Notes under the pieces: generated by a model
Database searches by the model: none
What the model was told of the DNA's origin: nothing
The model's input: only the letters and a program-made list of their open reading frames with translations
Translations under genes and position numbers: made by a program
Part shown: positions 57,117-64,000 of the stretch, one piece after another
How positions within the stretch are numbered: position 1 is the stretch's first letter
How the letters are laid out: every line of letters starts with the position of its first letter
From: Staphylotrichum longicolle
Lineage: Eukaryota > Ascomycota > Sordariomycetes > Sordariales > Chaetomiaceae
Direction: 5' to 3'
Assembly: GCA_019096155.1 (NCBI GenBank)
Contig: JAHCVI010000006.1
Location: forward strand, 1,550,001-1,614,000
DNA: 64,000 nucleotides

Positions 57117-58931
57117 CTAAGCTTCATACCGAAAGTTGGGATTCACCTTGTCCGTCATGTCCATAAACGCCGTCCGGTCCGCATCATTCTTTTCCACTTG
57201 CTGAACCTCATCCCTCTTCTTGTTGATCCGCAGAACGTAGAAACGGAACAAGCCCAACAGAACAAAGGTCATGGACATCATGGAGATGATGATCTTGAAC
57301 GTCGTGGGGTAGTGATCCGCCACTTCGGGACCAAAAACAAGCAGCGGGGCGACGCCGTTTGAAGCACAGTAGGCTGCCCACACCAGGCCGGACGTGAGGG
57401 CCTTCTTCGTGTACCCGGCGGTATTGGAGGCCATGAGCGTGAGGATCATGACCAAAGTGGTAGCGAAAATGGAAATGAGGTAGAAGCCCCAGAGTGGCGT
57501 AGCTCTGTGCTCCCAGTTCGACTTCCAAATCATGACCGAGCCGGCGATCACGGGGAGGCAGCTCAGCATCCCGAGCCAGCTACGTGAGTTCTTCTTAAAG
57601 ACAGAGATGAAGCCGCTCACGAGAAGCCAAATGAACATGGTGGCACCAGCGCCGCCAAGGAGCAACGTCGACTTGAAGGTGGAATACTTGAGACATTGTT
57701 AGTCCGCGAAACTTTACACAACTCGAAGGGGAATGGGAGAACTTGCGCCAAATGACTGGACAATGATGGACCCAAAGCCCGTGGCGGCACCGTTGGTCAG
57801 GTTGACGGCAAACACCATAATCATGTACCAGTACGTCTTGATGTCGGTAAAGGTCTCAATGACCTGGTCCCGCTTTACCGTTTTGTTCTCGATGCCAATC
57901 TGGTCGGCTCGCAGGCGTTCCACAGCCACAATTCGTTGCCGCTCATTGAGGAAGTAGGCGTGGATGGGATTGTCGGGGAGGAGGAAAAAAAGGGCTATGG
58001 CCCAGACGGAGGTGACGCTGCCGATCACCATGAACTGGTATTTCCATGGAGCCAACGCGCCCTGGACGTGGCCAATGGCGTAGAGTAGCAGGGACCCGAC
58101 GAGGACTCCAATGCCCGTGGCGGAATACCACAAGGCATATCGGAGAGGGACCTCGCTGCGCTTGTACCACATCACAGTGATGAGTGAAAAGGCGGGAGAA
58201 ACGCTGGCCTCTGCGAACCCGAGGAAGAACCGCTGGACGTAGAGCCCCTGGTGGGACTTAACGGCAGCGGTACAGACCGTGATACCGCCCCATATAAACA
58301 TCTGAACGACTGCTGTCAATGCCCGAAACGGGAGTGGGGGGGAGGGTCGGAAAGGCTCACTGTTACGGCGACATATTTGCCAATTGGGAACCTCTGGGCA
58401 AGATACACACCGGGAATAACTGTGTCCAAGACTCGTCAGTATCGAACGGTTGCGCGTCCTCATCCTTTGGAATCTGAGACTCACGGCCGGCCAGAAAACC
58501 CCAGTAGAAGATGAGTTGGGCGTAAGAGTACCGCGAAAGATCCAGCTTGAAGTCTGTCGCAGGGGGGACCGGAGCTATGCTGTTCCGCCATTAGCATTGA
58601 ACAAGGTACATTACGCAGCAAGGCTTATGGGGTCTCTGACTTACATCTGCACGAGTCCCAAATCCGGTAGGATGCCGAAGAGTGCCGCTCCCGTCAGGCA
58701 AGCCTTGTCCATGTATTGAAGGGCAAAGGTCACGAACATGACGGGCACGAGCACCATGTCGATGCGCCGAGCCGTGCTGCGCTCCTCTTCCTTGGTGAAC
58801 TCGGTCGGGACGACCATGTCCACCAATTTGAGAGCAACATCCCCGGAGCGGTGGTCTTTGATAGGGAGCTCCGCCTACTCATTCTCGCGGACGTGGGCGA
58901 TGTCCGAGGCGTCAGTTTTGTGGTCTGACAT
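57117..58931 (-). CDS. MFS anion:cation symporter (allantoate permease/Dal5-like), N-terminal amber codon
   Basis: Plasma-membrane transporter of the ACS/Dal5-type family, which moves carboxylates, vitamins or allantoate. Exons (minus) 58645-58931, 58485-58579 region, 58361-58419, 57747-58301, 57117-57686; introns 58580-58644, 58420-58484, 58302-58360, and 57687-57746, the last being GC-AG (donor GGC/GCAAGT). About 500 aa. Motifs: RRIDMVLVPVMFVTFALQYMDK (helix 1, start of family), DLSRYSYAQLIFYWGFLAG, PIGKYVAVTMFIWGG, FLGFAEASVSPAFSLITVMWY, PDNPIHAYFLNERQR, ending MTDKVNPNFRYEA. In the hydrophilic N-terminal tail the frame from ATG 58931 meets TAG at codon 19 (58875-58877) and then stays open; translation may start instead at Met in LVDMVVPTEF about 37 codons on, keeping all helices. 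Lies 1.1 kb from the PrpD-like gene, divergent. Confidence 0.85.
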
Positions 58932-60003
58932 GGTAGGCATTGGTTAAGTTTCTCGTGGTAGATGGATGGTTATCCAGATGAATGCAGAGGTGAGAGGAGG
59001 AGTTGTATTTGAACAGCCCCGCCCACTCCGCATTCCCCAACATTCCCCAGATTGAGCTTACCTTAAATTGACAAGCTTAGTCTTGGACGCCAGCGTAGGA
59101 TCGGCGCCAATCGGCCATGTGGTCTGGACTGCCTCACTCACGCGCCATGCCCGAGGTATTGGAGAAGTGTGGTACCTAAGGAAAGAGGTCAGTTCCCTGT
59201 GAACATCATCCCTTCAGTTATTCCACGCTCAGTTCAGTTGTGGACTAACATCTACGTAGATGAAGATGCAGATCAATGCCGATGTGGTATATAGGTACCT
59301 TAGATACTTACACACTCGATTTTGCCGGACCAGCCTGTGCTAATAGTTCGCAGAAGGTTCCACTGCCGCAATCAGGTCCACAGTCTCTGTACAGGTACAA
59401 AGGATCGACAGTGGACCGGGGCGCGACCTTTGCTGGCTCACCGTTTTGATGACATGTGATTTGTTTTCTGTCAACCCCGCACAGGTGCATGAACACCAAG
59501 CCCTTGGCCGTGACGCAGACATCCATCTTGGGGTCAGGAAGCGTTTAAATTGGGTACCTACCTAGGTACCTAAGGATTCACTACATGTGTCAACCTAACA
59601 GTGATAAGCATGTGTAAACGGCCAAGCCAATTCAGGTCAAGCAGATTTGTTCTCGAGAGAAATCATCTCTCATAGCATACCAGTCGGGAGGACGGAGTGA
59701 ATGGCACTGGGGACGAGTTCTCATTGGTCCCGAGTGACCGGCCCCGCGCCGGCCAGTCTCGGCCACTCCTCCAGGGGTTGGGGCAGTTGGCCTCCGTCAA
59801 TATCGGCCACTGAGGATCTGTCCGACCTCAGCGGCCCGGCCCCGTGATCTTGCTCGGCCCAGAATCATTGTGCTAAGAAATTGGTTTAGCCGAACCCAGG
59901 TAGACACTCAGGCCGCACATTCCGGTCCTGATTCGCTCCGAGGTCACGAAACGTTCATCTTTATAATGACCTGCTTTGTTTATTCGGCCGTTCACTTCGC
60001 AAC
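58932..60003. promoter_or_regulatory. Divergent intergenic region between MFS and PrpD-like genes
   Basis: 1.07 kb. Two KpnI-core palindromes: AGGTACCT at 59293-59300 and TAGGTACCTA at 59563-59572, the latter within TACCTACCTAGGTACCTAAGG. A CGG/CCG-rich stretch at about 59735-59860, with CGG-containing repeats, could bind a Zn2Cys6 regulator. A weak TATA-like TTTATAAT is at 59959-59966, about 40 bp before the PrpD-like start. Confidence 0.45.
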
Positions 60004-61419
60004 ATGTTGACAGAAGCGTTTCAAAATCAATTCACAATGGGCTCGCAACAGATCAACGACAACAATGCCGACATCCCGTCCATCACCCCTACGTTGGTGG
60101 CCTTCGTGACCTCCACCCAATACGAATCTCTTCCCCCGGCAATCATCCAGAAGCTCAAGGAGCTCCTTCTTGACCACATCGGTGTTGCCAGCAGTGCCGC
60201 CGCAACGGCCGATTCCTCCAAATCCTTCCTCGCAGGTATCAAAGCCTTTGCCGGGCAGCAGACCGGCCACTCGACAGTCTACGCGACAGGAAAGACGTTC
60301 GCGCCGCAGTATGCTGCCCTTCTCAACGGGGCGTTTGCCCACACCTTTGATTTCGACGACACGTTTGCCGCGGGAGCGCTCCACCCGGGTGCGAGCGTGA
60401 TCCCCGCCGCCCTGGTGCAGGCCGAGGCGTGCGGCGCGGACGCCAAGACCTTGCTGGGGGGCCTGGCGGTCGGCTTTGAGGTCATCTGCCGCATTGCAAG
60501 GGCTGTCTCGGCGGGCTCGTACGAGCGGGGCTTTCACAGCACCGGCACGGCGGGCATCTACGGCGCCATCGCCGCGGCGGCGCGGGTGAAGAGGCTTTCT
60601 GCCGAGACGGTCGAGGCGGCCTTCGGCCTCGCGGGTTCCAAGGCCGCGGGTTCGATGCAGTTCCTCGAGAACGGGGCCTGGAACAAGCGCCTGCACCCCG
60701 GCTTCGCCGCACACGACGCTCTCCTGTGTATCGCCCTGGCTGAGGCGGGCGTCATCGGCTCGGTCAAGCCCCTCGAGGGCAAGGCCGGCTGGTTCCACAG
60801 CTACTCGACCACGGCAGACTTGCCCCCGGTCACCGACAAGTTGGGCGAGGAGTGGTGCTTTATGACCACGGCTCTGAAGCCCTACCCGGCGTGCCGCATG
60901 ACCCACACATCCATCGAGCTGGCCGAGCGATTTTCCAAGCTGAAGCCCGGCGTCGGCGTTGAGGGCATCACCGTGTGGATGCATCCCGTGTTATGGAACG
61001 TCGTCGGCGTCCCCGATGCCAACAAGATCCGGCCCCGGAACATTGTCGACGCTCAATTCAGCAACTACGTACAGACGGCAATCGCGTGGATCTACGGATC
61101 CAGCATCGGCTGGGCCGCGTACGACAAAATCTTTGACAATGATGTGCAGGAGCTGAGCGCCAAGGTGACGATAGTGCAGGACGAGAGCATCAGGTCCCTG
61201 GGCGTCAGGTTCAAGGTGAGGTGGGAGGACGGGACAGAACGGGAGGAGTTCTTGGAAAACCCGCTGGGTGAAGCCTCGAACCCCTTCTCCTGGGGGCGGA
61301 TCCAGGAGAAGTACCTGGGTTTGGCGGAGCCCGTCTATGGCGTCAAAGCCAATGACATCCTGGATGTGGTGAAAAACCTGGAGAATTGTCAGAGCATGGA
61401 TCTCATCTCTCTGTTGTAA
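60004..61419 (+). CDS. MmgE/PrpD family protein (2-methylcitrate dehydratase / cis-aconitate decarboxylase superfamily)
   Basis: Single-exon gene, 471 aa. The superfamily contains 2-methylcitrate dehydratase PrpD and cis-aconitate decarboxylase (CadA/IRG1), acting on tricarboxylates. An upstream ATG (60004) and an internal one (60037, MGSQQINDN) are both possible starts. Family features seen: LLLDHIGVASSAAA, TVYATGKTFAPQYAALLNGAFAHTFDFDD (active-site Asp-Asp region), HPGASVIPAALVQAE, GFEVICRIARAVS, RGFHSTGTAGIYGA, SMQFLENGAWNKRLHPGFAAHDALL, LKPYPACRMTH, and a C-terminal lid domain from NIVDAQFSNYVQTAIAW. Which reaction it catalyses cannot be read from the sequence. No intron, unlike most neighbours. 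Convergent with the regulator gene 80 bp on and divergent from an MFS transporter. Confidence 0.9.
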   Translation: MLTEAFQNQFTMGSQQINDNNADIPSITPTLVAFVTSTQYESLPPAIIQKLKELLLDHIGVASSAAATADSSKSFLAGIKAFAGQQTGHSTVYATGKTFAPQYAALLNGAFAHTFDFDDTFAAGALHPGASVIPAALVQAEACGADAKTLLGGLAVGFEVICRIARAVSAGSYERGFHSTGTAGIYGAIAAAARVKRLSAETVEAAFGLAGSKAAGSMQFLENGAWNKRLHPGFAAHDALLCIALAEAGVIGSVKPLEGKAGWFHSYSTTADLPPVTDKLGEEWCFMTTALKPYPACRMTHTSIELAERFSKLKPGVGVEGITVWMHPVLWNVVGVPDANKIRPRNIVDAQFSNYVQTAIAWIYGSSIGWAAYDKIFDNDVQELSAKVTIVQDESIRSLGVRFKVRWEDGTEREEFLENPLGEASNPFSWGRIQEKYLGLAEPVYGVKANDILDVVKNLENCQSMDLISLL

Positions 61420-61499
61420 GGCGTACATACTCAACCGATAGTAATTTGTACATGAGACGCGAATTGCTGTGTGAGGACCCTACGCGATGTCGTGGCACT

Positions 61500-63702
61500 T
61501 CAGATAGCGAAGACCAAGTCTTCGGGCATGGTTAGGCCCGTAAGCCCGGTGAGGTCCCGTAAAACATCCATCTCGTTCAGTATTTCCTGCCCAGGGGTCG
61601 CAGCAGAATTCGAGCCCAGTGCGACGGCATCAGAGAGGTGGAAAAGGGATGTTCCTACGGTGAGTATTAGCGGTTGACCTCGGCTTCCGGGTTGGTCGAA
61701 CAAACCCTCTGATGCCGGCTTTCTCTGGGCGTTGTAAGGGTTTGCCTTTCCCTGGAACTCCTCCCTCCACCACCAAAAACAGTCGTGCACGATGCCCATT
61801 GACAACCTCGACCGGATGCGTAGCGCCAGCCCGTCTACGACCCCATCTGGCCGGCGGAAGACCCGAGTGCTCGACCACAGCTGCCCGAGCACCATGGCGC
61901 CGCGGGCGCACAGGTCGTCATTACCAAGCGACGATTCTCGGAACTCCAGAATGGTGGCAAAATATGCCTTCTCCCCCGCTCGCAAGTCGACGCGGCTTGC
62001 GAGACAGCTCCGTGAGATCTTGAGGATGATGAAGGCGGCGAGCAGCTTCGACCAGTTGGCGTAGTCTGGACCGGAAGACTTTCCGGGGTATGTCGCTTTG
62101 GTTCCCATGATAACCTTGTACGCAGTATAATAAAGTTCGACGAGACCGTCGTGGTCGAGTGCTTGGGTGTCATCGGCGGTAAAGAACAAGAAGCTGTTCA
62201 CGTGAAGTCGGGCAGAGTTGAGGGAGAGAATCCCTGTCAGGTCAAGTCAGCGCTGTGGCTCTTAGTCCGCGGCCAAGGGAGAACCCACTGCGCTCGCCGC
62301 TGAGCCTTAGCGCGAAGCAATTCAGTTCGGCATCGTACGTCTTGATCAGGGCGTGGAGCGTGATGGCGCATCCAGGCGACGCCACGGCCTCCGCAGAAAC
62401 CTGTCGCATCAACCCGGACACGGCTCTGCTCTGTACCCGCGCCAGGTCGCAGTGAAACTGGAGCTCATTGGATTGTCGGCTGCCGTTTCTGAGATCCATG
62501 TTGACGAAGTCGGCTGCGGCGGCAGCTGGTAGTCCCAGACCTTGGCTCGTCCTCGCCGATGTTAATGCAACGCTCGCTCCACTCCACTCATGGCCTCCCC
62601 AAGGATGCGCTTACAGCTGGCAGACAATGCATGTAAACGACCACAGCCGGTCCCGAAACATCCTTTCCAACTCGCAGAAACGCAGCTGGTTGGGCTCAAA
62701 ATCTTGCCCGACGCCGGGGATGTGCAGGCCGATTTGAATGGCCAGGTGTATGGCGGCACCGCAGATGATATACGTCACGTCCCTGGTCATGGACTTCAGG
62801 GGCACTGCCCAGGTACAAAGAATGAGCATGCCCTGCAGTGTCTGTATTGACGCTGAGCGCGACGATATGGATGCAAATGCCATGCCGTTGATATGAGGTC
62901 CGATTGACTCTAGCATCGTGGGATCTTGAGAGTAGCGTCGGCAGCCGGTCACGAGGATCGCCCAGAAGAGGAATGGGGACTGGGCGTAGCAGTCATTCGG
63001 CGACAGCGTCGAATCGAGAATGGGCAGCACAGGGTGGTAGGATTTGAAGTACCTGAAAATCATCAGCAGACAGGAACGGGTGGCGTCGTTCGTTCGTCTT
63101 ACAAGTCAAAGCAGTCGTCGATCCGCTGCGCATCATACTCACGCCCGTCCAACAAGCGCGGCACGGTCGACGAGTGCCTCGGACTCACCGGGTCCTCGAG
63201 CAGCAGGCCTATTGCGGGAAAGCGCGGGTCATCCGCGGAGCTGTTTGTCTCGGAGAAGGTTGAGTAGGAGTGACTTAGGCTTCTTGCGGTCGTCTGGGGA
63301 GGTACCAGGGAGTTGTCCGCTTCGTGCCACGGGCCATCCGGCGCAGTACGGGCCTCCTCATGTACGGGGGAGGCAGCCGCGCCGCCCTGGGGGAGCTGCT
63401 GCCTCAAATAGTCCAGCTCGCGCTGCAAGGCGGCTTTTCTGCGTATCTAGTCAGTGGAGTTTCAAGCCCCCTCAAGACACTGCAACATACGTTTTACGGT
63501 TGCGCTTCACCGGCGGTCCCTTGAGGCACTCAAGACCCAGGCGAATGCACCGCGAGCACGCCGCATCTTCGCCGGAATGTGCAAGATCGCACCGAATCTA
63601 CGACGCGTCAGCCGGGCAGTCAACCCTCATCCTCCCTCGGAGCGTGACCTTTTGTTCTCGGCACCCGTGGCAAGCGCGCGGCCGTCCCCGACTAGGCCTC
63701 AT
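61500..63702 (-). CDS. Zn2Cys6 transcription factor with fungal-specific domain (Leu3/War1-like)
   Basis: Start ATG at 63702. Exon 1 (63649-63702) ends ACHGCREQK, intron 63598-63648, then IRCDLAHSGEDAACSRCIRLGLECLKGPP completes the six-cysteine zinc cluster C-x2-C-x6-C-x9-C-x2-C-x6-C, with a longer than usual third gap. Intron 63439-63490 follows RNRK-T; then a coiled coil (AALQRELDYLRQQLPQ). Intron near 63055-63103 joins DDCFDL to YFKSYHPVLPILDST, start of the fungal-trans domain (SPFLFWAILVTGCRRYSQD; IICGAAIHLAIQIGLHIPG). Further introns near 62618 and 62235 join CQL to TSQGLGLPAAAAADF and GER to ILSLNSARLHV. C-terminus ...PEDLVFAI at 61500. About 700 aa, nuclear. Neighbour PrpD-like and MFS genes suggest pathway control. 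Resemblance to Leu3/War1 is a recollection. Confidence 0.88.
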
Positions 63703-64000
63703 ATTACACAGACACTAGGAGCCGAAATAGATAATCTGCCAGTCTAGTTGAAACGTCAAGATGACCAAAATGATTCAAGGACTTCAATGCGAGCCGGAGA
63801 AGAATGAAGTCGAGAAGGTAACTACCCCAATCTGGGGGACGCCTGGTGGAGCCCCTAACCCCTGAAAGCTTGCGGGGCCCGCATGCCATGCGGGGTTGAA
63901 CCATCACCTCGGGACTCTTGGACTCCGGACCACCGGCCACAGCTTCCCAGCTTCCTAACCCTCAATCACGGGGCATGTGTGGCGAGGCGGACCACCCATC
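63703..64000. other. Upstream region of the regulator gene
   Basis: No gene recognised; presumably leader and promoter. Contains a near-palindrome GCGGGGCCCGC at about 63872. Confidence 0.5.

Overview
The window looks like nuclear DNA of a filamentous ascomycete, most probably a Sordariomycete (Sordariales/Chaetomiaceae-like is a guess). It has genes on both strands with many 47-100 nt introns (GT-AG, a few GC-AG, branch sites of the CTAAC/CTGAC type), kilobase-scale intergenic spacers, and fungal-only families: Pth11/SAT4-type rhodopsin-like protein, WSC domains, GH55, Zn2Cys6 regulator and a hydrolase-NACHT-WD40 NLR. No tRNA, rRNA, CRISPR array or intact transposon was found.

Layout. 1-7 kb: 3' part of a rhodopsin-like membrane protein, a decayed WSC/glyoxal-oxidase gene, a hexose transporter and an unknown gene. 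8-10 kb: secreted carboxylesterase. 13.9-16.1 kb: TmpL/NPS12-like membrane oxidoreductase. 18.5-19.8 kb: decayed aldehyde dehydrogenase. 20.8-23.2 kb: GH55 exo-beta-1,3-glucanase. 23.4-29.1 kb (minus): alpha/beta hydrolase-NACHT-WD40 NLR. 31.2 kb: 79-aa secreted peptide with 12 cysteines. 31.9-35.2 kb: divergent aldo/keto reductase and fructosamine-kinase-like gene. 36.1-38.7 kb: secreted S8 peptidase. 40.6-41.8 kb: pectate lyase PL1. 43.1-44.6 kb: tyrosinase. 45.0-56.7 kb: three Thr-rich secreted/cell-surface proteins and one type I membrane protein. 57.1-63.7 kb: MFS transporter, MmgE/PrpD enzyme (cis-aconitate-decarboxylase-like superfamily) and Zn2Cys6 regulator, which together look like a small organic-acid locus.

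Functionally the window is rich in secreted plant- and fungal-cell-wall-active enzymes (GH55, PL1, esterase, peptidase, tyrosinase) and surface proteins. Two gene groups suggest joint function: the divergent AKR/ketosamine-kinase pair (repair of glycation products and their dicarbonyls) and the transporter/PrpD/regulator trio.

Quality note. At least seven single-base indels, nearly all in or next to short homopolymers, break the reading frame of otherwise well-conserved genes (TmpL-like x4, NLR x2, AKR x1, and possibly the unknown gene at 6.7 kb and a Thr-rich gene at 45.1 kb). Uncorrected sequencing errors are the simplest explanation, but recent gene decay cannot be excluded from the sequence alone. 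Exon boundaries were deduced by eye from splice signals, reading frame and family conservation.
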